Shown here piece by piece: positions 7,046-15,132 of a stretch of DNA of 35,898 nt (within the stretch, counting starts at the first letter, position 1; each line of letters opens with the position of its first letter). Location of the stretch: NCBI GenBank assembly GCA_949742505.1, contig CATJPU010000317.1, positions 1 to 35,898 of the forward strand, in the 5' to 3' direction. The DNA comes from an uncultured Lachnospiraceae bacterium (GTDB lineage: Bacteria; Bacillota; Clostridia; Lachnospirales; Lachnospiraceae). Below the pieces are notes generated by a model. It made no database searches. It was not told the origin of the DNA and worked only from the letters and a program-made list of their open reading frames with translations. A program made the position numbers and the translations under genes.

Positions 7046-9619
7046 TTAGCGCCTTAACCGGTTCATAACCCGGAACATCTTTTTGATGTCTATCGGCTTC
7101 GCCAAATGCTCGTTCATTCCGGCGTCCTTCGCCATTGCGACGTCCTCTTCAAATGCGTTCGCTGACAGCGCTATAATCGGCACGCTTCCCGCATCCGGCC
7201 GGTCCAGACTGCGAATTACACGAGTCGCCTCATATCCGCTCATTACCGGCATCATCAAATCCATAAGCACGCAGTCAAACGTTCCCGAATCCGATGCTGC
7301 AAATATGTCTACAGCAGCTTTTCCATCATTCGCAGTCACGACCTTAGCGCCTGCTTCTTCAAGCATAAACTCCACAATTTCACAGTTAATTTCATTATCT
7401 TCTACCAAAAGAACCCGCATCCCATCAATGTTATCCCGTACATTCTCCGCCAAATCCACAGACTGCGTATTATGCGCCGTGTCAACCCGAAAGGACAGAG
7501 TAACCCGAAACACGCTCCCTTTTCCAATCTGACTGTCTACTTCAATGGTGCCCTTCATCTGCTCCACCAATTTCTTTACAGTGGACATGCCAACACCAAC
7601 GCCATTGTAGTAAGTCCTAGCGCTCTGATGTTCCTGCGTAAACGGCTCAAAAATATGCTTTTGAAACTCCTTCCCAATTCCGATTCCGGTATCTTCAATC
7701 ACAAACTGATAATCTGCGGTCTCTCCCTGGCAGGCAATTTCCCTTACCTGGACAAATACGGAACCATGAGGCCGGTTATACTTAAGCGCATTATCAATGG
7801 TATTCATCAAAATCTGCTTTAAGTACATCGGATTTCCGAGCAGCCTGCTATGATTAAGGTCTTCCTTCTCCAGCTGCAGCCGGATTCCCCTCTCCTCTGC
7901 CTGTACGGACAAAATCGCAATACAACTCTCCAATGTATCAGTAAGATCAAAGGGTTCCTCCACCGCCGCCGTTCTTCCGCTCTGCAGCCTGCTGATCTCC
8001 AGAACGTCGTTCACTAGGGACAGAAGGTGCTCCGTCGACATGCGAATCTTTTTCCGGCACTCTTCCTGCCGTTTAGAATCCCCGCTTTTCTCCATAATGG
8101 CCAGCATGCCCAGGATTCCGTTAATAGGCGTACGAAGATCATGTGACATATGGGAAAGAAATTCACTTTTCGCTGAATTTGCCTGTCTGACCTTCTCCAG
8201 CAAATCCATGATGGCCTGTTCCTGTTTCTTCCTCGTCACCATAATCTCTGTAATGTCCTGATGGTATCCGCTTAAGCAGGCGCCTGGTTTCCGGAATGTC
8301 TTATCCGGCACACCGCCGCAGCGGACATAAATCTTCCCCAATTCCGGATGATTCCAGGGATAAATCACCTCGGAACGTCCGGTTTCCAGCATCTCCCGCA
8401 CTGCTTCCTGCACCATTCCCACATAATCCGGTTCAATATTATCAAACCAGCGCCGATAGCACTCCTCCGGCCCGGTTCCATCCGATACTCCCAGCAGAAT
8501 CCGCATGGTCCGGTCCGTATACATCCTTGGCTGACAGCCGTCCTCCAGCTCGATTGTCCAGATGCCGGTTCTGGCCCCTTCCAGAATATCCTCCAGACTC
8601 TGCCTTGCTTCCAGCTTATTCTGCTCTTCCTGCTCCACTACGGCATTAACATCCCGCAGGGCGAAAATCGCGCAATTTTCTTCCTCCGGCTTCCCTGTAG
8701 CAGAAAAATGAATCTCCATATGCTTCAGTCCATAAGAACTGTCCTTCACCTGATAACGGACATAAAACTTCTTTTTTGTTTTCAGCTGGTCGAGCACATA
8801 GTCTCTTTTCGTCACAGTACGGATTCGCTCCCGGTCCGAGGAAACCACATACTGGGAAATATACTTCTCCATCGCTGTCTGATAACCTTCCTCAAAATCA
8901 ACAGCCCGGTCCATTCGTTCGCTGTCCCGATATCTCTCACATTCGCCTGTATCGAAGTTCACCTGATAAATACCCAGATAGTCCACACTCAGGGCATGAA
9001 GAATATTATGACTCCGCTTCTTAAGCTCACGAACCAGATTGCGCCGCTTCAATGACGATACGATAAAATGCGCTGCAATCTGGAGCATATTCGATGCATA
9101 TTCCAACATCCTGACAGGCGGATTGTCCACACCATAAAAACCGATCAGCTTTTCACCGTCGTAGAGGGGCACCACCACAAGAGAATGGATCCCCTGACGC
9201 TTCAGGATCTCATATTGAAGCGGGGCCGCTTCCCGGAGTTCTTCCAAATTCTCAATAACGATATGCCTGCCGATGCTGAAATTCCGATACCAGCTGGCGC
9301 ACACCTCTCCGGGAACATTTTGGAGATTCTCCTTTTCCGGATCCACCCCGTCTGCTACCCACTCATAAGTGTTGTCATCGCCGCCGGACTCGTTCTGCTC
9401 AAATATGTAGGTCCGTTCCCCATTCAGTGCTTTTCCTAAATACTCCAACAATACCTCCAGCGACTGGTCCGGCGTCTCCTCCAGCAATGCTACGCGCAGA
9501 CCTTCATTGATGACAATCTCCAGATTCTGGACGCTTCTCATGCCGCTGTGCTGCCGGCCGGTCCCACAAATCGGAGTACCTTCACCATCCCGTATGAAAA
9601 TATTCTTTGGATTATCCAT
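7046..9619 (-). CDS. soluble GAF/PAS hybrid histidine kinase
   Basis: An 857-residue cytoplasmic sensor kinase without membrane helices. A GAF-like domain occupies about residues 20-195 (ending LIGFYGVDNPP and a helical linker), followed by PAS-like segments to about 460. Next come HisKA with HMSHDLRTP (H493), HATPase_c with NTIDNALKYN, EDTGIGIG and GVGVGMS, and one C-terminal receiver domain with LMDLMMPV (D787) and a final lysine in HLAKPID. I prefer the ATG at 9619 over the one at 9634 because GGAGG lies 8 bases upstream of 9619 and nothing comparable precedes 9634. A near-consensus promoter is just upstream. There is no response regulator beside it, so its output partner is unknown. Confidence 0.88.
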   Translation of the reverse strand: MDNPKNIFIRDGEGTPICGTGRQHSGMRSVQNLEIVINEGLRVALLEETPDQSLEVLLEYLGKALNGERTYIFEQNESGGDDNTYEWVADGVDPEKENLQNVPGEVCASWYRNFSIGRHIVIENLEELREAAPLQYEILKRQGIHSLVVVPLYDGEKLIGFYGVDNPPVRMLEYASNMLQIAAHFIVSSLKRRNLVRELKKRSHNILHALSVDYLGIYQVNFDTGECERYRDSERMDRAVDFEEGYQTAMEKYISQYVVSSDRERIRTVTKRDYVLDQLKTKKKFYVRYQVKDSSYGLKHMEIHFSATGKPEEENCAIFALRDVNAVVEQEEQNKLEARQSLEDILEGARTGIWTIELEDGCQPRMYTDRTMRILLGVSDGTGPEECYRRWFDNIEPDYVGMVQEAVREMLETGRSEVIYPWNHPELGKIYVRCGGVPDKTFRKPGACLSGYHQDITEIMVTRKKQEQAIMDLLEKVRQANSAKSEFLSHMSHDLRTPINGILGMLAIMEKSGDSKRQEECRKKIRMSTEHLLSLVNDVLEISRLQSGRTAAVEEPFDLTDTLESCIAILSVQAEERGIRLQLEKEDLNHSRLLGNPMYLKQILMNTIDNALKYNRPHGSVFVQVREIACQGETADYQFVIEDTGIGIGKEFQKHIFEPFTQEHQSARTYYNGVGVGMSTVKKLVEQMKGTIEVDSQIGKGSVFRVTLSFRVDTAHNTQSVDLAENVRDNIDGMRVLLVEDNEINCEIVEFMLEEAGAKVVTANDGKAAVDIFAASDSGTFDCVLMDLMMPVMSGYEATRVIRSLDRPDAGSVPIIALSANAFEEDVAMAKDAGMNEHLAKPIDIKKMFRVMNRLRR

Positions 9620-9650
9620 AAGCCTGTCCTCCATATAGACCGTTTTCCAT

Positions 9651-9679
9651 ATTATACTCTATCTATGCCTGTTTCACAA
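9651..9679 (-). promoter_or_regulatory. sigma-A-type promoter of the GAF hybrid kinase (repeat copy 1)
   Basis: On the minus strand TTGTGA (9679-9674) and TATAAT (9656-9651) are separated by exactly 17 bases. The box lies within a 46-base stretch (9639-9684) almost identical to 17435-17480, which precedes the AAA-ATPase gene. This is strong sequence support for a housekeeping promoter driving the kinase. Confidence 0.75.
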
Positions 9680-9726
9680 TTAGTTTCTCAAAAGCAGTGC
9701 GTGCAGCCCAAAACCTGGTTCATTTG

Positions 9727-12700
9727 TCAGCAAAATTTTTTTATCAATTTATCCCACTTTTTCTCTTCTTCTGTGCCGAACAATATTTTATTCCATTTTC
9801 TGCACAAATCTATCCTTTGCGCATATTTTATATCTTTGCTTTTGTCAATTTGAGAGTCCAGCTCTACCGAAAGATAACCTGCTTCAATCATTTCTTCTTT
9901 CGGCGCGGTTTTTCCACTCTCTATTCTGTCTCTGATTCGCTCCGTTGCCTGATCATATAAACAAACCGCCTTTTTAATATTTCCAGCCTGCATATGCTCA
10001 TATTTCCCATATTCGCGCAGCACAAGCGCAAAATTTTCAGATATTAGCCCTTGTTGCTGATCAGTTATCTTCTCCTTCTCTAATCTTTGAAAAATATTTA
10101 AGGAGTTTTCATAATAATAACCCGCTGTTTCTCCGCAAAGTGTTATTTTATGAAATTGACATATATCCGCCATTTTCCGATATAACATAGCCTCCTGAAA
10201 CCATATCCCATATTCAATTCTATTGTTTGCATTAACCAGCAGTCTTTCCTGCACCGTCTCCATCTCTTTTAATTTTGCAAGCTCCTTTTTCGCTTCCGGA
10301 TAAAGCTTTTCGATTTCCGTTCTTTTCCACATTCTCCCCCAGACAGACAAAACTCTTATAACTGACTGAATAAAAGTATTACACCCGGAAAGCGCATCCC
10401 TTTTCAGAATCTCCTTCATCATTCTGTAACTTTTCAGCTGCAGCTCTTCTACTTCCTCCAAATTGCCGCCCTGTTGCTGCATAAATCCGCCTTTTGAAGC
10501 GCACAATTTAGCATGTAAATCCATAATAGCAATATCGTTTCCCTTTGAAATACAAATAGCCTTGTCAAAACAATCCAAAATATTTTCTTTTTCTTCTATT
10601 GCTTTCAGCTCTTCACTTCCAGTCCCCCAATCCTGTAAAAAGACATCTCTTCTATGATAAAGGTAATTATTATAGGATGCCGCAAGGAGTCTGTCCTCCA
10701 TCATGCCTTGTTCTTCCAATAATTTAATGCACGACATACTCATCTCCATATCCATTGTTACCACTGCCGTCCCCAGTTCTCTTGTTGCCATGAATTTCTC
10801 ATATTGAAAAATCGCATCGATGAACTCATACTTTTGGATTTTTTTCTTTAACAATTTGCTATTTGAATATTCGTATACATATCGGTAAATGTATGCATGC
10901 AGATATATTTTATAAAAATAATAGTCAGTCTCCGGATTATATTTCCTTTCTGGGGATGTATCTGTTTTCAAAATATATTCCTTTTGGTATTGTATATTAA
11001 TATAATCAATCCATTGTTCTATCAATTCATCCATATACATACTCTGAAATTTATTTATGATTATTTTCCTATATTTTTCATTCGCATACGTCACAACCGT
11101 ATCATTTTTTATATATGCCCTTTCAACTACGCCATGCTCCGTTCTTTTGTATATAAACAGGTTTTCAAACATCTTTAACACTGCTACAATCTCTACTACA
11201 TTCCCTCCCGGAGAAAGACGCTCCAGGAAAATACAATCTTCAATCCTGAGCGGCTGAAATGCAGTAGCAATAATAAGCAGAATTTTCGCGGCTGTTTTGT
11301 ATAACTTTTCTCCTAAAACCGATTTCATATACCCCAAAAAACTATCAATAGCATCATTTCCGTTTATATAATCCTCTAAACTCTTTCCCTTCTTATACGC
11401 TTCCTTAACCAATTCAACATATAATTTGAAATCAGAAAACCGCCAATTAGATTTTTCGTACAACTCTTGCAAAAATTCTTCTTCAAATTTCTCCTCAAAT
11501 TTCTCCTTCCGTATTTCAAGCATTGTTTTCATAGATGACTTAATATACGCTAATAATAATCTTTGATACTTTACTTTATTCTTCTCCTCGAGTATCGAAA
11601 AATTAAGAACAGATACTCCTGTCTGGCTTTTAATGCTCTGTAATTGTTCACATATATATTCCGGCAGCGCTTCTTCCTTCGAATCTCCGTTTCTTGATGT
11701 CAGAAGAATATGAACGCCTTCTTCCAGTTGTCCGCTCTCTGGTATAAAATCGAAAATATTCTTCCTGCCTTTCGCCTTACTTATCTCATCAATTCCATCA
11801 ATAATAAAAAGAAGCTGTATTTCCCCGTCCTCTCTTATATTGCGTACCTGCTCAAGTCTCTTTTTCAAATATAAGGCGACCTCATCGGCCCCGTCCGTCT
11901 CCTTCAGATCTCTTATCTGCGAAACCACTTCTGAACGTTCAGGATTTTCCTCTATTTTAAAAATACTGTTAAATTCAGTAATAAAGTCTTTTGTATTCTG
12001 AAATTTCAGTCCATTACAATAATATACTCTCACATACCACTCATTATTTTTTCTGCTGTCAAATAGCTGGTTTAAGCTTGATACAAATGCTGTTTTCCCC
12101 ATCCCCCGATCCATCATAATCAAATGGATTCCCATGCTCTTTTTCATTTGATTTCTCAGCCAGTTCATTAAAATTGTATTTCCAACATAATTCCGATTCT
12201 GATTTATCCGCTGTACATTCATAACATCCTGCCAGGTTACTACATCACTTAACGCCCTGACATTTTCTAATTCATTTATCCTCCGGTATTCCTGGTAGAT
12301 TTTAAACACTTCATCAAACCAGATACATTCATAATACTTATGAAATCCTTCTAAATAATTTAGACAATTCACACACATTGTGCTGTATTTATCAAAAAAG
12401 AAATCTTTATTGAAAATCCATCTCTCAACGGTAATATCCTGAGTGTCAATTATAATTTTTATTGTATGATTGTCCTCCTGAATTACTATCTTTTCATATG
12501 CTTCTATACATTCAAACAGACAATCTTCACAGGAATTGAAAATACTGCGGAGCTTGATAGTAAAATCGGCGGACTCTTCAAACGGCAGCGCTCCATGACC
12601 AATCATTTCATTGCGCCATTCTATAATTTCATTATTACGTACAAAGGAACCGACACATTGCAATATTTCATACAGACACTCAGCATCTTCCTTTATCATA

Positions 12701-13023
12701 CGGCATTTGCAAAGCAGGAATATCAGCTTATCCCAATCGCCAAGCGACAATCTCTTTGTTAACAGTAATTCTAAAATACTCTTTACATCCCTGTTTTCAA
12801 AATCAACAGATTCCTTCTGAAACATATAGGAAAGTCCCAAAAGCACCGGAAATTTTATTGTAACCTCTACTAAATCTCTGAGTTCAAACCATGCGCCTGC
12901 ATATTGCTCATCTTCTATCATACTGCAAAACCTTTCATATTCATGTCTGATATGGTATGGGATTGCATCTGGCAATTCTTCCCGCTCAATGCGGATAGTG
13001 TTATTTCTAATACTCTTTATCAT
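9727..13023 (-). CDS. large STAND-type NTPase with HEPN-like N-terminus and helical C-terminal repeats
   Basis: A 1098-residue multidomain protein. The helical N-terminal region (about 25-150) ends in EWRNEMIGHGAL, an R-N-x4-H motif (R137, N138, H143) of the kind seen in HEPN ribonuclease domains. The NTPase core follows: a Walker A variant MDRGMGKT (K310), in which the first glycine of GxxxxGK is methionine, then Walker B LLFIIDGIDE (409-413), and an ILLTSRNGD segment. The C-terminal half is all helix, tetratricopeptide-like. Tripartite effector-STAND-repeat proteins include Avs-type antiphage sensors, so a defence role is plausible but not shown. The gene is visibly more AT-rich than its neighbours, suggesting transfer. 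The start ATG lacks a close ribosome binding site but overlaps the stop of a possible leader frame. Confidence 0.7.
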   Translation of the reverse strand: MIKSIRNNTIRIEREELPDAIPYHIRHEYERFCSMIEDEQYAGAWFELRDLVEVTIKFPVLLGLSYMFQKESVDFENRDVKSILELLLTKRLSLGDWDKLIFLLCKCRMIKEDAECLYEILQCVGSFVRNNEIIEWRNEMIGHGALPFEESADFTIKLRSIFNSCEDCLFECIEAYEKIVIQEDNHTIKIIIDTQDITVERWIFNKDFFFDKYSTMCVNCLNYLEGFHKYYECIWFDEVFKIYQEYRRINELENVRALSDVVTWQDVMNVQRINQNRNYVGNTILMNWLRNQMKKSMGIHLIMMDRGMGKTAFVSSLNQLFDSRKNNEWYVRVYYCNGLKFQNTKDFITEFNSIFKIEENPERSEVVSQIRDLKETDGADEVALYLKKRLEQVRNIREDGEIQLLFIIDGIDEISKAKGRKNIFDFIPESGQLEEGVHILLTSRNGDSKEEALPEYICEQLQSIKSQTGVSVLNFSILEEKNKVKYQRLLLAYIKSSMKTMLEIRKEKFEEKFEEEFLQELYEKSNWRFSDFKLYVELVKEAYKKGKSLEDYINGNDAIDSFLGYMKSVLGEKLYKTAAKILLIIATAFQPLRIEDCIFLERLSPGGNVVEIVAVLKMFENLFIYKRTEHGVVERAYIKNDTVVTYANEKYRKIIINKFQSMYMDELIEQWIDYINIQYQKEYILKTDTSPERKYNPETDYYFYKIYLHAYIYRYVYEYSNSKLLKKKIQKYEFIDAIFQYEKFMATRELGTAVVTMDMEMSMSCIKLLEEQGMMEDRLLAASYNNYLYHRRDVFLQDWGTGSEELKAIEEKENILDCFDKAICISKGNDIAIMDLHAKLCASKGGFMQQQGGNLEEVEELQLKSYRMMKEILKRDALSGCNTFIQSVIRVLSVWGRMWKRTEIEKLYPEAKKELAKLKEMETVQERLLVNANNRIEYGIWFQEAMLYRKMADICQFHKITLCGETAGYYYENSLNIFQRLEKEKITDQQQGLISENFALVLREYGKYEHMQAGNIKKAVCLYDQATERIRDRIESGKTAPKEEMIEAGYLSVELDSQIDKSKDIKYAQRIDLCRKWNKILFGTEEEKKWDKLIKKFC

Positions 13024-13055
13024 TCTATTCGCTCTGTAATTGTTTCAAAAAACAA
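13020..13055 (-). other. possible 11-codon leader frame coupled to the STAND gene
   Basis: An AAGGAG (13068-13063) lies 7 bases before a TTG at 13055. That frame reads eleven codons and ends in a TGA that overlaps the STAND ATG as ATGA. The TTG sits in a hairpin, TAATTGTTT/AAACAATTA (13037-13058). This could give translational coupling with conditional access. It rests on sequence pattern alone. Confidence 0.3.
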
Positions 13056-13103
13056 TTATGTACTCCTTCCTTTTCTCATTTACTTTATTTCATAAAGAGG
13101 AAA

Positions 13104-13125
13104 CCGGCTGAGAAACCTCAGCCGG
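13104..13125 (-). terminator. stem-loop terminator between STAND gene and small peptide gene
   Basis: CCGGCTGAG (13104-13112) and CTCAGCCGG (13117-13125) form a perfect 9-bp stem with an AAAC loop. It lies just downstream of the 53-residue gene, before the STAND gene on the same strand. A T-rich tract flanks it on both sides, so it may act in either direction. Confidence 0.7.
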
Positions 13126-13137
13126 CTTTTATGGCTA

Positions 13138-13299
13138 TTATAGAATTTCCATTCTAACGTTATGTACATCATTGCCTGCGCCATATACTTCAATGGTAAT
13201 TTGTCTTTCAGAAACCGAAATCAGAAAAAGGCATACCGTCATAACCAGCCACAACTTCTTTCTTAATGCTTTCTGAACTTTTTTCACGCGTTTCTTCAT
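13138..13299 (-). CDS. small hypothetical peptide with N-terminal membrane or signal segment
   Basis: A 53-residue peptide: a very basic start (KKRVKKVQKALRKK), a hydrophobic segment LWLVMTVCLFLISV at about residues 15-28, then a short polar tail with ITIEVYGAGN. I do not recognise it. The layout fits a secreted peptide or a single-pass membrane peptide. I choose the ATG at 13299 because GGAGG lies 7 bases upstream; an in-frame ATG ten codons earlier (13329) has none. A perfect hairpin terminator follows, and an inverted repeat lies about 150-200 bases upstream, so it appears to be its own small transcription unit. Confidence 0.55.
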   Translation of the reverse strand: MKKRVKKVQKALRKKLWLVMTVCLFLISVSERQITIEVYGAGNDVHNVRMEIL

Positions 13300-13445
13300 T
13301 ACTTTTCCTCCTTCAACACCGTTTAGCATCTCTGTCGAAAATGTTCTCTTAGAACCGCAAGCACTCAGGATGCCCAGCCTTGCGCAGGAATGGATTATAT
13401 CCCGTATGCTTTCAGAATCAGAAGCATTATGAATCTCCTCTTGAT

Positions 13446-13495
13446 AAACAATTGGCTCTCCACATATAAATAGTATGCTTCATAACCAATTGTTT
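13446..13495. repeat. inverted repeat upstream of small peptide gene
   Basis: AAACAATTGG (13446-13455) and CCAATTGTTT (13486-13495) are perfect complements 30 bases apart, in an AT-rich stretch between the divergent-facing ends of the peptide gene's upstream region and the GNAT gene's 3' end. It could be an operator or a structured leader. The arms share the core CAATT with the hairpin at 13037-13058. Confidence 0.4.
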
Positions 13496-13576
13496 CAGAT
13501 ATATTGTACCACACACGCTTTCCTTATCAAAACCAGAAACCAGCATATACAGTGCTGTATTCAACATATTCTGAAT

Positions 13577-14401
13577 TTATATTACTTCATTCGTTCTTTT
13601 CGGACTCTCTTTTAATATACTTTGAGAATAATAATATACGGAATTTGTCAGTTTGTATTGATTGTTCTCAATTGATTCAGAGTCCTGCAATACAATCCGC
13701 TCACGTATTTTGTTTGTTTTCACGTTCATTTCCTCGTTCCAAAATTCTCTCGGTTCAAATCCGGTTTTTGCAAAAGTATTCTTCATTGGCTCATTCTCTT
13801 CATATGTTCCCGCATAAAAACCAAGCGTTGGGAATATTAACCTAAAAAACCATATTAACGACGATACTAATCCTTTCTTTCTATAATCTTCATGCGTTAA
13901 CGCCACTCCCAATTCTATATCCGTATCAATCCGTATCTTATAATCTAAATATGAAATTATTTTGTCCTCATTATCAAAATATGCGTATCCGGCCCACTTA
14001 CCGCTATTAAGACCATCCAAGCACATTTCCGCTAATTTCCTCCCCCTCCATGATAATTTAGGTACAAATTCATTATCATATAAGAGCACAAAATGATACA
14101 CTTTTTCATAATCATTAGGGGCTATTTTTCTCAGCTTATATTCCGTTTGCTCAGTCAGGATATTAACCGCTCCCAAGCTGCCTGTAACAGAAAGAATTTT
14201 TAATGAATGCTGTAAAATAAATTCTATGCATGCTTCAAAATGATAAAATACTATGTAACCTTTGGTTTGGTTAAATGGCTCTTGTTTAATATATTCTCCA
14301 TGTAACCATATTTCCACTGCTTCACTTGCAGAGCATTCTATTCCTTGTCCATATAAATCTCCTTCAGGCTTACACAATTCATCAAAACCCAACCTTTCCA
14401 T
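13577..14401 (-). CDS. GNAT family N-acetyltransferase
   Basis: A 274-residue protein with the GNAT fold in its middle. Around residue 90 the TEYKLRKIAPNDYEKVYHF segment is the first strand and helix. IELGVALTHEDYRKKGLVSS (about 163-182) holds strand 4 and the acetyl-CoA binding loop in a YRKKGL version of the Q/R-x-x-G-x-G/A motif, and NTFAKTGFEPREFW is the C-terminal strand-helix. About 85 residues precede the GNAT core, and their GYIVFYHFE segment may be an additional domain. Substrate is not predictable. AGAAAGGG sits directly before the ATG, closer than ideal. It is the only complete, unremarkable acetyltransferase in a cluster of damaged ones. Confidence 0.75.
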   Translation of the reverse strand: MERLGFDELCKPEGDLYGQGIECSASEAVEIWLHGEYIKQEPFNQTKGYIVFYHFEACIEFILQHSLKILSVTGSLGAVNILTEQTEYKLRKIAPNDYEKVYHFVLLYDNEFVPKLSWRGRKLAEMCLDGLNSGKWAGYAYFDNEDKIISYLDYKIRIDTDIELGVALTHEDYRKKGLVSSLIWFFRLIFPTLGFYAGTYEENEPMKNTFAKTGFEPREFWNEEMNVKTNKIRERIVLQDSESIENNQYKLTNSVYYYSQSILKESPKRTNEVI

Positions 14402-14425
14402 CCCTTTCTCAATTACTTAATATTC

Positions 14426-14442
14426 GCTCTAGAGCGTGTCTG
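14426..14442 (+). repeat. 12-bp motif, right copy (inverted partner at 6996)
   Basis: AGAGCGTGTCTG (14431-14442) repeats the motif at 6996-7007 in opposite orientation. Here it also forms the short palindrome CGCTCTAGAGCG (14425-14436) next to the end of a broken GNAT gene. Confidence 0.4.
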
Positions 14443-14449
14443 CATAAAT

Positions 14450-15015
14450 TTAAAGAGACAGCCTGCGAACAATCGGATGATATACAGAGCTGTCATCCAG
14501 AATCGTTCCATACGTATCAACCCATAACGGCGCATACCCGCATCTGGCGGCTACCATCTGCGAGCCAATATTTGTCACAGACGCCGAATAAAATGGAACA
14601 ATATTCTGTTGAAGCAGCTCTTCTGTAAGCCTGCTTATCAGCCATGTCCCCAGGCCGGCATTTCTGTGTTCCTCCATAACATCCACGCCAACCTCCCATA
14701 CACCCTTAACAGATGTCTCCGACGCTCCGGCCGCCCCAATCATTCTGCCGCCTTCTCTTGCAATACAGGCGGCTTTTGCAGGAGTCGTTCCAGGCTTTTC
14801 CCCTGTAAAAGTTCCGGTATCTTTACAGATAACTCCTTGGATGTACAAACTGCCACACAATTTCTATATGCAAGTATTTTAATATACGGTTTTTTCCTGT
14901 CAGTACAAACGGAATATACCGTACCTGTTTCATTCAGTTTCCCGGGACTAATACCCAGTTCTGCCGACAGCAGCCGCTCAATTCTGTTTCTTATCATTTC
15001 TTTCATATTCTTCAT
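14450..15015 (-). pseudogene. GNAT acetyltransferase broken by internal deletion and frameshift
   Basis: Two minus-strand frames are halves of one gene. The 5' part (15015 to about 14780) encodes MKNMKEMIRNRIERLLSAE, then PYIKILAYRNCVAVC and SKELSVKIPELLQGKSLERL, a known N-terminal arrangement of a clostridial GNAT family. The 3' part (to 14450) resumes in another frame with GGRMIGAAGASE, VGVDVMEEHRNAGLGTWLIS (acetyl-CoA loop RNAGLG) and FYSASVTNIGSQMVAARCGY. Members of this family as I remember them have roughly 70-80 extra residues between these blocks, so an internal deletion has removed the centre and shifted the frame. The joint is near 14770-14800. Neither half is likely functional alone. 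Confidence 0.7.
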
Positions 15016-15063
15016 TCCCTAAAAAAGACTTATATTCTGTTCATTTCTTCTTTCACCTTCTGT

Positions 15064-15132
15064 TTTCTCAAAAGAGTACCTGTACATACTCAAATTCAAT
15101 GTTTTTCCAAAACGTCTCGGACGCGTGTACAG
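15064..15132 (-). pseudogene. Walker-A fragment of an AAA-ATPase-like gene
   Basis: On the minus strand, 15132-15064 reads [18 protein letters not shown] followed by YSFEK. This is nearly the same as residues 41-60 of the intact AAA-ATPase-like protein at 15708-17414 ([20 protein letters not shown]). No start and no rest of the gene remain. The fragment overlaps, in another frame, the last codons of the GNAT gene ending at 15096. Confidence 0.75.

Larger units (their letters stand above)
6711..7049 (+). pseudogene. C-terminal fragment of a MotA/TolQ-like membrane protein
   Basis: An open plus-strand frame with no credible start encodes YRESLYAVSMVMAISS followed by two strongly hydrophobic helices (VFGCLGFIIGML and LFYPLLICVVLLPIYFML). 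They are separated by a loop containing EGVGWVIQST, ending in KNILLKNR by about 6962. The pattern resembles the C-terminal half of MotA/TolQ/ExbB-type proton-channel proteins; I regard that family name as tentative. The frame then runs through noncoding sequence to a TAG at 7047-7049. With no N-terminal half, no ribosome binding site and a truncated neighbour back to back, it is best read as a remnant. Confidence 0.5.

Noticed and set aside
13331..13480. Minus-strand frame open upstream of the 53-residue peptide
   Set aside because: It has no usable start codon or ribosome binding site before the in-frame ATG at 13329, and no recognisable motif; likely chance.
6996..14442. Complete composite transposon bounded by the inverted 12-mers
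   Set aside because: There is no transposase, no target duplication could be identified, and the sequence similarity ends at about 12 bases.
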